Positions 39,888 through 49,933 are shown, counted from the first letter of the stretch. The stretch is DNA of 64,000 nucleotides from Neurospora tetraspora (GCF_033439725.1 NW_026944390.1:2542001-2606000); one strand, 5' to 3'. Program-made: numbers and translations. Notes: generated by a model from the letters alone, not told the origin.

Positions 39888-41777
39888 ATGGCAGACAACG
39901 ACATCAAAACGATGGCCGAAAAGACCATCATCGCAGACTTAATCACCCAAGGGATCCCCACCTTCACGCCCTCCGGCCCCAAAGCCAGCGAATACGAACG
40001 CTCCGTCGCCACCGCCAACCTCCTCTACCGATTCACGCGTCCGGCCTGCGTAGTTCAGCCGGAGACCAGGGAGCAAGTCGCGCAAGTCATCAAGAAAGCC
40101 AAAAAGCTCCGCGTGCCCGTCACCATCAAATGCGGCGGCCACTCCTACGCCGGCTTCTCCACCACCAACGAAGGCATCCTGCTCGATCTAGTACGGATGA
40201 ACAAAGTCGATCTCGACGTCGACAACAACCTCGTTACGCTGCAGGGCGGTGCCCTATGGGGCCATGCCTACAAGGCGCTGGTCAACGGCCGGCACAACGG
40301 CATCATTATCAACGGCGGGCGCTGCCCCACCGTCGGCGTCGGCGGCTTTTTGCTCGGCGGCGGACTCGGTCCGTTCACGCGGAGCTTCGGGATGGGCTGC
40401 GACACTCTGAAGGAGGCGACGCTCGTCACTGCGGACGGGCGCATCGTCACCGTTAGCGACGAAAACAAGGCCAACTCGGACGAGGGCAAGCTCTTTTGGG
40501 CGCTGCGCGGCGCCGGCGGCGGCAACTTTGGTGTCGTTGTCGAGTTCAAGATGTACCTCAGCCATCTTCAGAACGAAGAAGGGCTGGTGGTGGCGGGGAG
40601 GTACACCTGGTTTCCCAACCCGGCGGTTGAGGGGGCGATGGACGAGTTCACTCGCACAATGGAGCAGTTCTACACGACCTCCTGGCCGGACAGTATCACG
40701 ATCAACAGCTCCTGGCTTTGCGACCTCAAACAGCAGACCAGCAGCGAGCTCAAACTCGGCGTGCGCTTCCTGGTCTACTACGACGGCACCAAGTCGGACT
40801 TCGATGCGCTGATCTCAGACAAAGTGCAGCAAAAGGACCTGGCGAAGCAGCTCAAGCGTCGCACCCTAGCCGAGAAGTCGACCCGTTTTCTGCACGAGAC
40901 ACTAGCGTCCCAGTGGTCCGAGGAAACCATCAAGGCCTTCCCCTCCGGCACTGAGACTGCGCACAAGCTCTACTCCTCATTCGTGTTCAAGAACGACGCC
41001 TCCAGAATCAAGAGCGTCATCTCCATCATCCGACAAGAAATGGCCGCCTTCCGGCGCGAATTCGCCGGTGAAAGTGGCCTGCTACAAGTCACCTGGATTC
41101 ACTCGGGCGGGAAGGCGAGTGCGAAGAAGCGGTCGGAGACGGCGTTCCGCTGGCGTGACTGCACGTACCACGCGTACATCATGCTGGAGTGGCAGGAGAA
41201 GTGGTTGGAGATGGACATGCGGGGGTTCTTGCAGAAGTTCAAGGAGAAGCTGAGGCCGTTTTCGATGATGGGCTGTGCTGCGTTCATCAACTTTCCTGAT
41301 GCTGCTCTCCAGTCGAATGCGAGTGAGAGAGTGTACTATGGCAATAACCGCCAGAAGCTGCAGCGCGTTAAACAGATCTGGGACAAGGACAATTTCTTCC
41401 AATGGAACCAGGGGGTTCGTCTTCCGCAGCCGGAAGCGAATAAGACTGCCAATTCCATGTCCGCAAAGGCAGCGACGTTCAATGCAAAGGCAGCGCCGAT
41501 GTCTCTCATTTCAGGCGAAGGGTTACTTTCGACATCCAGCTTTGGGTGGATGTCGGAGTCGAATTCAGTATCGCCACAACCTTCTTTGCTTAATGATGAT
41601 GGCGAGGATGGTTCTCTGGGCGATGAGGGTGAGATGGTGGATATCGACGAGCAAATGCTTACGGATGTGTATGCATCGGAGCAGTGGGACAGCTTTGATC
41701 ACCCGGCGGCGAGCGGGAAGATCAATTACAGTGCGCTTGGCAGAGGTATTATCGACTTGAGTAACTTGGGATTCTAG
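39888..41777 (+). CDS. FAD-linked oxidase of the berberine-bridge (BBE-like) family
   Basis: Single-exon gene of 629 residues. The FAD-binding PCMH domain covers about 45-225, with RVPVTIKCGGHSYAGFST holding the histidine (His85) and GGRCPTVGVGGFLLGGG the cysteine (Cys146) that in this family carry FAD by two covalent bonds. The C-terminal BBE motif YYGNNRQKLQRVKQIWDKDN starts at about 483 and is followed by WNQGVRLP. After about 515 there is an extra tail of about 115 residues, rich in Ser and Ala then acidic, not part of the usual fold. No signal peptide is visible (MADNDIKTMAEKTIIADL), unlike many secreted relatives, so a cytosolic enzyme is likely. Substrate unknown: members oxidise alkaloids, sugars or polyketides. 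No biosynthetic partners lie next to it. Confidence 0.9.
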   Translation: MADNDIKTMAEKTIIADLITQGIPTFTPSGPKASEYERSVATANLLYRFTRPACVVQPETREQVAQVIKKAKKLRVPVTIKCGGHSYAGFSTTNEGILLDLVRMNKVDLDVDNNLVTLQGGALWGHAYKALVNGRHNGIIINGGRCPTVGVGGFLLGGGLGPFTRSFGMGCDTLKEATLVTADGRIVTVSDENKANSDEGKLFWALRGAGGGNFGVVVEFKMYLSHLQNEEGLVVAGRYTWFPNPAVEGAMDEFTRTMEQFYTTSWPDSITINSSWLCDLKQQTSSELKLGVRFLVYYDGTKSDFDALISDKVQQKDLAKQLKRRTLAEKSTRFLHETLASQWSEETIKAFPSGTETAHKLYSSFVFKNDASRIKSVISIIRQEMAAFRREFAGESGLLQVTWIHSGGKASAKKRSETAFRWRDCTYHAYIMLEWQEKWLEMDMRGFLQKFKEKLRPFSMMGCAAFINFPDAALQSNASERVYYGNNRQKLQRVKQIWDKDNFFQWNQGVRLPQPEANKTANSMSAKAATFNAKAAPMSLISGEGLLSTSSFGWMSESNSVSPQPSLLNDDGEDGSLGDEGEMVDIDEQMLTDVYASEQWDSFDHPAASGKINYSALGRGIIDLSNLGF

Positions 41778-42174
41778 TGCCGCCCGGGTCAAGAAAGTAT
41801 CAATCAGTACACTGATGAACTTGGGAGAGAGTGTGTGAGAGTACGTACATAGAGATAAGCCCATAGGAAGATGGAGGGGGGGGGGGAATGGGAACAAGGG
41901 CGATGTCACTCCCCGATAATTCGGTGGCGAACTTTGTAGCTTTCTAGAAAAAGTTGAAACCGGCGACTTGTGGCCTTGGGAGTCGTGAGGATCGGTTGAC
42001 TGTAAAAATATGCCAGAAAAGAGAAGAGGAGGTTGAATGAAGACAAGACGAGAAAGAGGAAAAGGAGGAAGAAGTTGAGCCAAAACTTTCTGGAAAAAAA
42101 AAACATACAGCACCTGGGATTCGCTGGTCGTCACCGACCCAACTACTAGTCAGGCGATATGGTAGCTTATCTAT
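41778..42174. other. Intergenic region downstream of the flavin oxidase
   Basis: Probable 3' UTR plus spacer. A run of guanines lies at about 41876-41886 and a run of adenines near 42093-42103. No gene. Confidence 0.5.
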
Positions 42175-42793
42175 CGGAGTCGGAAGGATATGAACCGGGT
42201 CTTTTAATCACGTGGTAGGGTCAAAAAACTGAACAACAACCTCTCGTATCCATATCGTTCGGACGGAGGCAATATAGTGAGTGGGGAGCTGGCGCTAAGA
42301 AGATTAATATAATTGGGCGGATTACAAGAAAAGTTGACCGTCCTGACACTGCGGCTAGATTTTTTACACGGCTAACACTAAGATTGCACTCGGTCAGAAG
42401 ACTATTCCTGATTGGTTCCTAGTCCCTCGGCCCAGTTATGTGTATGCAGTTAGTCGCCGAGTCTGATGAGAGCGTGGCAAGGGAATCTCTCGCTCTTGTC
42501 TTGTTGGATCACGGTTTGGTGATCCACTACGACAAACTGATCATGATGGACCTCCTTCATGTACCTGCCTTAACCTACCTTCTTCATCTGCCTGCATTAG
42601 CCCACCTCTTCCCTTCCATCCTGGCGTGTCATAACCATGGTGGTTGGCTTGCAACACACTGCCGGCGCAGCCGCCAACACCTTTGTAGACGAGTCGATTG
42701 GCTGAGAGAGCTGCATGCCAGGGCTGCGAAACAGGATGACGGCGGCGTTGAGAGCGGCAAGCCAACCACAGCTCTAGGATCTGAAGCCGGCAG
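42175..42793 (+). repeat. Dispersed repeat, copy A (long form)
   Basis: Matches 52345-52650 in the same orientation: GGTCTTTTAATCACGTGGTA, then ATATCGTTCGGACGGAGGCA, TATAATTGGGCGGATTAC, AAGATTGCACTCGGTCAG, and after a gap TAGACGAGTCGATTGGCTGA and GAAGCCGGCAG. Copy A has about 287 extra bases (42398-42684) relative to copy B. The short motif AGAC near both gap edges would suit a deletion in B by microhomology. No coding frame is shared by the copies. Probably a non-autonomous element or an old segmental duplication. Confidence 0.85.
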
Positions 42794-43278
42794 CCTCCAA
42801 CTCCACTCAAAGTATGCACGTGCCCTATTCACAAGCCCGACTTTGTACTTGTCTGCCTTGACTTAAGTGCACGCGAAGCCCAAAGGCCACCACCCATATC
42901 ACAACTCCAAACTATGATATTTGCTCGGATGATTTCAGATGAAAGTCAAGTCTCCTGTTCCAGCAACTAAGACCCGAAGAGTTCCTATGAGAGCGTTCAA
43001 ATAAAGGTAGTTGCTCAAGGTCGGGGTTGCATTTATGCCTTCGTTATATAGCCTTGATACATTGGATACTGGCGGGGCGGCGGCGTTGATTATTACCGGT
43101 AGGAGCGACATTTGCAGGTTTGTCAAGCCTTTTTATCGGTCCGGACTGACAAAAAGGCTTGGCACCCTTGTCGCTAAATTCTTTGCTTCACTCTTTTCAC
43201 GTCAACACCATCTCCGCATCTTCCCACTACATACAACCATCGTCCTTTCTTCCGTTCTTAATTCCCAGCCGTTTCAAA
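42794..43278. other. Spacer and promoter of the JmjC gene
   Basis: No gene seen. The open frame of the JmjC gene extends upstream of 43279 to 43159, but the added residues look like leader sequence. Confidence 0.45.
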
Positions 43279-45447
43279 ATGGAGGCGCTTAAGAGCGAAA
43301 TTGAATCAATCAAACTCCAAATCCAACACCTTTGCAATTTTGCTGAAACCAATTGGCAAAAATCCACTCCCTCTTCTTCCTCCACTCAAACCGACGTCAT
43401 CTCTAGCGCCATCCAACAAGTTCTTGAGGTATTGAATCGCATCGACAACAAGCTCAACGAATTAACAACCACATCCTCAATATCCTCAATATCCCTACCA
43501 TCGATACGATACTTAACCAATACCACCGGTCCTCATCCTATCCCAAATCTTGACAAGATCGGACATCATACCCTCAAGTCATTAACTAAAGACGACCTCG
43601 GACTCAATCTCATCGCCAACCTTCACAAACTCGAAACAGATCCCCATTTCCGTGGGAAAGTCTGCGTGTCCATTGCAGACTTGGGTATCGATTGGAAGAA
43701 TCTTACTAAACGAGCTCTACCATTGGCGGATCATGATCAATTTGCGGTCCAACACGATCGGGACGATGACGGGTTTTCACGGCTATACCTTTCTCACTCG
43801 AAAACAATGACTTCCATCAATTTCGATTTCGACCTCAACCCGCTCACAGATAACGAGGCCAAGCAATTCCTTCAGGACGTTGTTGAATCTCCTCCTCAAA
43901 ACACCATACCCTACTACGTCGGGCCTATTGATACCTCTGGAACACCACTTGCTTCGCTTTTCCCATCCGGCGCACTTTCGATACTCGGCGACCTCCCTGG
44001 AATCAATACCTTGTACATGCATATGGGCGAGCGTGGCTCAGGGACCGCTTTCCACTGTGAGGATGCCCAATTGCGCTCCTATAACCTCAATATTTTTGGG
44101 TGGAAGTTCTGGATCATGATCGACCCGAATGATACTACCAAATTTGAAAGGATGCTTGCGACCAAATGGGCGCTCCACAAATGCGACCAGTCTGTACGGC
44201 ATCTGAATATCATGGTAAGTCCGAAGAGGCTACTCGAAGAAGGAATCAAGTTCGATATCATTCGCGCTGGCCCCGGCGACCTGGTTATAACACGACCACG
44301 ACAATATCACGCAGTTATCAATCAAACCCCGTCTCTTGCTATAGCAACCAATTTCACTTTGCTTAGTGAAGAGGCAATTCCACGTGGATGGGTTGTTTGT
44401 CCAGAAGACGGGTTGTACAGTCTGTCCCATGGCAACCTCAAAAAGCTTTCCCATGGGCCCCCCATCAAGAAACGGAAATTAAACGCCACCCTTCTACTAC
44501 ACAGCAAAAGGCAGAATTTTGGTCAGTCTCGAGATATTAGCAATGTTGTCGGCAATAACGATACTAAAGGGAGGGACTATGAAGAAAACGAAGAGCAGGA
44601 TGAGGAGCAGGGCCAAGGGCAAGACAAGTACCAAGAGCATGGTAACAACGAGAATGGCAATCAGAACAGCGAGAATGACACTGACTCCGCTATCAGTGTC
44701 GGTTGCGGTGATGCCCAAATCAAAGTTGACAGCAACACGAAGGATACTAATACCGATACCGGTATCGAATCAGGTCGTCAACTCGCAAGCCTAACGATAG
44801 ACAATGGTGCGATCTTGCGATTTATGTCAATCGTATACGCTTGGGACAGTGCGGACGTCACATTGAAAAGCTCGTTCGCCTCGAGAAAGCCTACGGACGA
44901 GTTGTCAACTGCTAGGCACTACGATAATCTACGACGAAAAGCACAAAATCTCAGTATTTTGTACACCGTTTTGGGCATGTCAGCCAGTTTTCGGCTTTCC
45001 AAAGTCATGAAAGAAAATCAACATCGACATCGAGCAAGCGGAAGTTGTATATCAGCTGTGTTAGCAGGTCGTGGCATCGAAGACACTCCTGCAGCGCGGA
45101 AGGCATTCACGGCGGAAATATCTCAGGCTCGGAAGATCATGAGGATGGTAGAAGGATACGATGGGCTTCTCTGCTTTTTACCCCTTGGGTTTGGTAGTGG
45201 GTTCACGTTAAGAGCTTTGACGAGGTTTTCGAACAAAGACCTCGAGACCTTCCGTGCCACCATTGCTCGGTATGAAAGCCTAATGTTGTTGAGTGAGGTG
45301 GGCAATGAGTTTCTACTCTCTGTTTGGGGTGAAGGAGAGTTCAGAGAAAGATTGTTCCAAAGGAGACAGCTTGGCGAACTGCAAAACCTACCTAACGAAG
45401 ACCTCATTAAGTTTCTGACACCCATTCAGCCTGAGGATGGTATATAG
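43279..45447 (+). CDS. JmjC-domain protein with helical C-terminal domain
   Basis: Single exon, 722 residues from the ATG at 43279 (MEALKSEIESIKLQIQHL). I prefer this start because a coiled coil begins at once; the same frame is open 40 codons further up. A JmjC fold of the Fe(II)/2-oxoglutarate dioxygenases covers about 180-370: HMGERGSGTAFHCED gives His259 and Glu261, GWKFWIMI gives a possible co-substrate lysine (about 276), and QYHAVIN gives His344, so the metal triad is complete. Known relatives demethylate histones or hydroxylate proteins; the substrate here is unknown. A hydrophilic Glu/Gln/Asn linker (about 430-490) leads to a helical domain (about 510-722) that I do not recognise. 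It has no PHD, Tudor or zinc finger typical of core demethylases. Its neighbourhood of repeats and broken genes suggests an accessory gene. Confidence 0.8.
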   Translation: MEALKSEIESIKLQIQHLCNFAETNWQKSTPSSSSTQTDVISSAIQQVLEVLNRIDNKLNELTTTSSISSISLPSIRYLTNTTGPHPIPNLDKIGHHTLKSLTKDDLGLNLIANLHKLETDPHFRGKVCVSIADLGIDWKNLTKRALPLADHDQFAVQHDRDDDGFSRLYLSHSKTMTSINFDFDLNPLTDNEAKQFLQDVVESPPQNTIPYYVGPIDTSGTPLASLFPSGALSILGDLPGINTLYMHMGERGSGTAFHCEDAQLRSYNLNIFGWKFWIMIDPNDTTKFERMLATKWALHKCDQSVRHLNIMVSPKRLLEEGIKFDIIRAGPGDLVITRPRQYHAVINQTPSLAIATNFTLLSEEAIPRGWVVCPEDGLYSLSHGNLKKLSHGPPIKKRKLNATLLLHSKRQNFGQSRDISNVVGNNDTKGRDYEENEEQDEEQGQGQDKYQEHGNNENGNQNSENDTDSAISVGCGDAQIKVDSNTKDTNTDTGIESGRQLASLTIDNGAILRFMSIVYAWDSADVTLKSSFASRKPTDELSTARHYDNLRRKAQNLSILYTVLGMSASFRLSKVMKENQHRHRASGSCISAVLAGRGIEDTPAARKAFTAEISQARKIMRMVEGYDGLLCFLPLGFGSGFTLRALTRFSNKDLETFRATIARYESLMLLSEVGNEFLLSVWGEGEFRERLFQRRQLGELQNLPNEDLIKFLTPIQPEDGI

Positions 45448-46415
45448 GGTAGTCTCATAAGGCTGGACATTGCGTTCAAAATAAGCAGTATCAACCGTAG
45501 CTGTATTATTATTTTTTTCTGCCAGTTTTTGTTCTTAATCAAGTCCCCCGTGGTACAGAGCGGGACTCGAATCCCGAACACGCAAATCAGCATTGGGAAT
45601 CTTGTACGATAGGTGCCATAAACACCATCGTGAACGCAATTGATCCATAGAATCGCGTAATGAAAAGATGCCAAGGATGTGCTTGGTTGTGGTCGCCTTC
45701 TAGTAAAATAAATCCAACTCCGACAACTCGGACGTTCGCTTCGGAAGCCGATAGTCCGCTTATTAAAGTGTCTGGTGCTCCATAAGGTGTTGAATATTCT
45801 CCTTCTAACTCGTTTCATACGTAGGCACAAGAGAAAAGTTGGGACAGGTTCCTGTTCCGGGCTGAGAAATGGCGTTTGCTCGTTCTTTTCTCGCATCTCT
45901 TTAATCAATCAATCCTTCGAGAGGTGCGGAAATGTAGCGGATAGTGATTGTGGGGAGCTGTGTTTCTAGATATGGCGGTCAGAACCCTAACCCTAGAGCT
46001 GGCTCAGCCAGCTCTAGGGTTAGGGTTCCTCAACCGCTTGGTCGATGTGGGTAAGTCTGCTATCACTATGGCACGTGACTAACACTAATGTCCGCTGAAT
46101 TCGGTTGGGGTGGCAGGCAACGCCCCAAAGTAGTTTAATTTAATTGTAATGAACTTCTAATATTAAAGGGAAATATTTATACACTATATAAACTTTTTCG
46201 TATTATAAAGTAAAAGTAGAAAATAAAACAAAGATATTTTGTATTAATAAATAAGTTATAAATTTGCTTGTAAATAAGTAAGAAATTCGACTATATTAGT
46301 ATAATATGAGTTTTCTAGTAGTTTTTATCGTTAACCTTTGGCCAGCTAAGTATAGTTTACTACAAAAACAGAGAAACGATTTTCCAAACTAGTATTCTAC
46401 ACCTTCTTTCTCCTA
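45448..46415. other. Intergenic region with telomere-type palindrome and AT-rich patch
   Basis: No gene. The 47-bp palindrome at 45982-46028 is listed separately; 46130-46300 is AT-rich. A tRNA-like T-arm (GGGATTCGAGTCCC, minus strand, near 45570) is discussed among rejected items. Confidence 0.45.
45982..46028. repeat. Perfect 47-bp palindrome bounded by telomere repeats
   Basis: Two perfectly complementary 23-base arms separated by one C. The outer part of each arm is telomere repeat: AACCCTAACCCT on the left, AGGGTTAGGGTT on the right. The inner part is AGAGCTGGCT and its complement. The orientation is CCCTAA to TTAGGG, the reverse of a chromosome-end fusion. Confidence 0.95.
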
Positions 46416-47285
46416 CTATTTCCGAGCCTTTTTTATCAACCTTTCAGACCTCCGAAGTACCACTACTGCTTCATCGAAGGTATCCTTCTCGAGGGTATCC
46501 CTCTTCCGTTTGCGAGAGACTTTGTTTGGGACTTTAGGACTCTTCAGCCCTTCACCATCATTCAGACTCTCTTCAAGAAGAGAAATAAAATCTGGAGAGG
46601 TAAGGCGGATAGGCGTAAGTACCGACTTAGGCGGGGGTTTAGATGAACTGGTAGGGGAAGTAGGGGACGAGGACCGAATCAAAGGTAGCATGGGATTAAC
46701 TGGAGCCGAAAAGTCGGGTCCCAAAAAGTTGGGCGTGGAGAAGTTGGGCGTGAAGGAATCCGAGCTGGCTCCATCAGAATCTAGAGTCATAATCGAACTA
46801 ACTGTGTCGTCCAAATCCGGGAGCGCTTCTGGCAAATCCACCATGGCCGTAGGATATATGTGGTGTTGTTGAGGATATTCCAAAGTAGGATAAGGTGTAG
46901 GGGATCGCCTCTCCACAATCCCGTGTCCGTGGCGTATTTTGTATGCCATGCTAGATATGCGGAGGTTAACGCTGTGATATGCTGAAGCCGTGACCGAGAA
47001 GTTCGGGTGGGGTTTGTTGATGGGATAAGTGTTGCCAAGCAATTTATGGGATTCCACACAGACAACAATGTGCCAAGTGCTCCCTGGCACACCCCAGATG
47101 GGGGTTCCTTGTTTGTTTTCGTCGTCTTCGTCTTTCATGAGACGCCAATCTCTGATATCACCATTATCATCGGTCTGGCCGAAATATATGTCGGTTGGAT
47201 GTAGCGGTTCGACGAGTTTAAGAGTAGCATAAACTCCCTTTAACGGTCTGTTGGTAGAGTCTCGGACTTGGCAAGTGATAGACAT
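46416..47285 (-). CDS. Transthyretin/HIUase-like domain protein with disordered tail
   Basis: Single-exon minus-strand gene, 289 residues, ATG at 47285. The first 115 or so residues resemble the transthyretin / 5-hydroxyisourate hydrolase fold: MSITCQVRDSTNRPLKGV, then FGQTDDNGDIRDW, and a strand-rich segment around HIVVCVESHKLL and SVNLRISSMAYKI. I assign this by pattern only, and key catalytic residues of the hydrolase (C-terminal YRGS) are absent, so enzyme activity in urate breakdown is unlikely. Residues about 130-250 are Pro/Ser/Thr-rich and probably disordered. The end is basic, with SRKRKR and RRSERLIKKARK, good nuclear-import candidates. Together with the JmjC neighbour this hints at a nuclear role. 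The downstream gene on the same strand is a pseudogene. Confidence 0.6.
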   Translation of the reverse strand: MSITCQVRDSTNRPLKGVYATLKLVEPLHPTDIYFGQTDDNGDIRDWRLMKDEDDENKQGTPIWGVPGSTWHIVVCVESHKLLGNTYPINKPHPNFSVTASAYHSVNLRISSMAYKIRHGHGIVERRSPTPYPTLEYPQQHHIYPTAMVDLPEALPDLDDTVSSIMTLDSDGASSDSFTPNFSTPNFLGPDFSAPVNPMLPLIRSSSPTSPTSSSKPPPKSVLTPIRLTSPDFISLLEESLNDGEGLKSPKVPNKVSRKRKRDTLEKDTFDEAVVVLRRSERLIKKARK

Positions 47286-47563
47286 GTTGAAGAATAAAGA
47301 ATTGGTCGTAGAAGGAATAAAAAGACCGGATAGCTTGAGTAGTTAAAGGTGGATAATAGAGGGTGGTTAGGGTATATATACGTATATGGTTGCTGGTAGG
47401 AGGTGGTATTCTATCTTTGGATTGTCAGTTGGCTATCCCCTATTTTCGCCACCTACGGGGTATATCACCTTTTAAAGTCTAGTTTCCTTTTCGCTACATT
47501 CGAGATTTGCAATTCAATTCTGCCATGACCATCATTGGATCCTTTCGTTACCGCGCTAAGAAT

Positions 47564-48334
47564 TCAAGCGTCTTCTTGTTTTAGTCCGATTTTTATCTCT
47601 TCTGAATCGTCGGCAGAGATACGCCCCGACGGTGGATTCGTGGTTACTATAGTTTGATATTGTCGGAATGCGTTAATAATTGTCGTTGCGATATTTGTAA
47701 CCATTTCGTCACGCTGTTTTAATTCCCGTGCAAGATTCCGGCGTGGTAGTAAATAAGACGACTCTAACTGATTCAGCTCGTGTAATAACCTTTGATTTTG
47801 AAGTTTAAGTTGTTGATTTTCTTATTCTAGTAATGTGTATAAGTTATTTCATCTTTTTTATTACGATTTATGTTTGTCTTTGGTAGTGATGGGAGGCGTT
47901 TACTTAGACTCATCGTCTATCAATTTACGCTGTATTTTTTAAAAGCTCTGTAACGTTGACAGAAACGCTCTCCAAACTAGAAGCTACAGTATTTATAGAT
48001 TCCAATGCCGTTTCGGATATCTTAGAGATCCTCATGATGTCGTTTTTAAGAACCTCCAACCGTTTATCTCTTTCCTGATCCCTATCCATTTTTTCTAAAC
48101 GACGTTCGATTCTTGCGCTTCTGATTAATTCTAATATTAAAGTCTCAAGTTTGACAACGATGTTGTCAAAATGTCTATGTTTGTTAGTTGAGTAAAGGTA
48201 ATATAATATAGTAGGAAGAAATACCTTTTACAATGTGGACACGCCGAATCAATTGGATCGAACAGTGTTGGCAACCACGTTAATTGTGGTGGTGGAGGAA
48301 GTAAGAAAGCTTCAGGATTTAAATCCTCGAACAT
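47564..48334 (-). pseudogene. Decayed two-exon coiled-coil protein gene
   Basis: Minus strand, ATG at 48334. The first exon encodes MFEDLNPEAFLLPPPPQLTW and a CPHCKR knuckle. A good GTATTT...CATAG intron (about 48175-48224) joins it to a charged helix (RIERRLEKMDRDQERDKR) that stops at about 47934. One base off, the frame continues with a basic segment (KDKHKS) and a leucine-zipper-like coil (ENQQLKLQNQRLLHELNQL) to a natural stop at 47564-47566. Five in-frame TAA/TGA codons lie between about 47910 and 47825, all where CAA or CGA would fit, and the frame change lies in a run of six A. This is a lost gene with RIP-type mutations. The layout (zinc knuckle, coiled coils, basic patch) suggests DNA or chromatin binding, but I know no family. 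Confidence 0.65.
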
Positions 48335-48477
48335 TTATAGATCTGCAGGGTTATTCATAGTGCTAGTGTTCGTATGGAGAGAAGATGTAATGGGCCAATA
48401 CAATGAGTAAAACATAAAGTTTAAATTTAAAAACCAGCTTCTATCGTCAAAGACAACTATATATACCCCTTCTATCT

Positions 48478-49493
48478 TTTTGACCAACATCCAGGTGGGC
48501 GACTTGGTGGTGCAGGGCAACCTCAACATCATGCTGGCCGCCTTCAACGCGCACTACTGCCGCACCGGCCTGGACCCGCAGTTCGACCCCGTGTACCCGG
48601 ACCCGGCGCCGGGGGGTTACAACGCGAGCGACTGCGGCACGCACGTCCCGCCGCGCGTCGTCGCCATCATGTACGCGTGGAACGAGGCCTGGTACTCGGA
48701 CGTGTACGCCCACCGCCAGTGCCTCGAGTTCCTCAAGCTGGGCCTGCAGGGCGTGAAGGTGCTGACGGGCTCGGCCGACCGCGGGCCCGCCGACCAGCTG
48801 GCCTACTGTATCGACCGGGACGACCCCAGGAACAGCACGGCCGGCGAGGGGTTTTTTGCGTCCGTCTTCCCCGCCTCGTGCCCGTGGGTCACGTCGGTCG
48901 GCGGCACGCAGTTCCTGCCCGTCGTCTCCAACGGCAGCAGCACGACGGCTAGTAGTGGCGTGCCGTCGTCGTCGTTCCCGGGCGAGACGGCGCTCGACGA
49001 CAACAGCACCGTGTCGTCCGGCGGCGGCTTCAGCCGCCTCTTCCCGGCGCCGTGGTACCAGGGCAACCTGACGCGCGAGTACCTGGCCTCCGCGCCGGGC
49101 GCCGCCGAGCTGGCGCGGCAGGGCTACTTCAACGGCTCGGGCAGGGGCTACCCGGACATCTCGGCCATGGCGCGGAGCTTTCTGGTCGCGCTGCACGGCG
49201 GGTACCGCGCCGTGTCGGGCACGTCGGCGTCGACGCCCGTCGTCGCCGCCATGGTGGCCAAGATCAACGACGCGCGGTTGCACGCCGGCAAGAGCACCGT
49301 CGGGTTTCTCAACCCTGTGCTGTATTCTGCCGCTGCGCGGAAGGCGGGCGTGCTGCGCGATGTGCAGCTGGGCAAGAATCACGGGTGCGGAGTCGGCGAG
49401 GCGTTCCCCGCCAGGCGGGCGTGGGATGCTGTGACTGGGTTGGGAACGCCGGACTTTGAGAAGCTGAAGGAGTTGTACCTCCGTTTGCCATGA
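48478..49493 (+). pseudogene. 5'-truncated sedolisin (S53) serine protease fragment
   Basis: Open frame to a stop at 49491-49493 encoding the C-terminal two thirds of a secreted tripeptidyl-peptidase-type sedolisin. Seen: DCGTHVPPRV, a tract ending QCLEFLKLGLQGV, a degenerate oxyanion-Asp motif (GSADRGPADQ in place of the usual SGDSG), WVTSVGGTQFLP, SSGGGFSRLFPAPWYQ, YPDISAMA, the catalytic serine in SGTSASTPV (codon 49224-49226), and DAVTGLGTPDF with the calcium-site region. The N-terminal prodomain and the catalytic Glu/Asp pair are missing. Upstream of about 48478 the sequence changes within a few bases from AT-rich to about two thirds GC, so the break is an abrupt junction. No start codon is likely to serve. 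A fragment, not an active protease. Confidence 0.8.
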
Positions 49494-49933
49494 AGTTGGC
49501 TCGGTTGGGTAGACTCAGAAGAGACCCGTTGGGCGGTCGTTTCTTGGTGGGTGGTGGGCCGTGGGCGGGGGTGTGGGAGATCCAAGATCTGCTTCCGGCT
49601 TGCATGTATGTGCTTAGCGATAGTCCAGGTACCTGGTTGTGCCATGTACCTTACCATGTGCCCCCGAGCTTGTTGGCATTTTGCAAACGAACTTCTGGCC
49701 AATAGGCAGAATGCTCACCCGCCCTGTGCCACACTGCCACATGCAACCAGAGGGGTGACTCTAGCATATAGAGTGCTCAGCACCCTCCCCGCTTGGCCTC
49801 GTGTCGTCCCCTTTTGTTTCTCGCCAGTTCCTTGCCATCCTTTATCCCAGCAACGTCATCCCATCCGCCTGATTCCTCCTGCGCTCGCCAAAGACGGATT
49901 CCCCTAGCCATCTGCTGGCCCCCCCTTAACAAC
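49494..49933. other. Intergenic region with promoter of the next gene
   Basis: 440 bases, no gene. The last 150 bases are C/T-rich, as in a fungal leader. Confidence 0.45.

Noticed and set aside
45550-45650. tRNA-like T-arm with B-box-like GATTCGAGTCC on the minus strand
   Set aside because: A D-arm-like GGTG/CACC hairpin is upstream, but acceptor ends do not pair and the anticodon stem has mismatches; at most a tRNA-derived relic.
45982-46028. Telomere fusion scar
   Set aside because: A fusion would read TTAGGG then CCCTAA; here the order is reversed.
48447-49382. 311-codon minus-strand frame opposite the sedolisin fragment
   Set aside because: Arg/Ala/Val-rich product typical of the antisense of GC-rich coding sequence.
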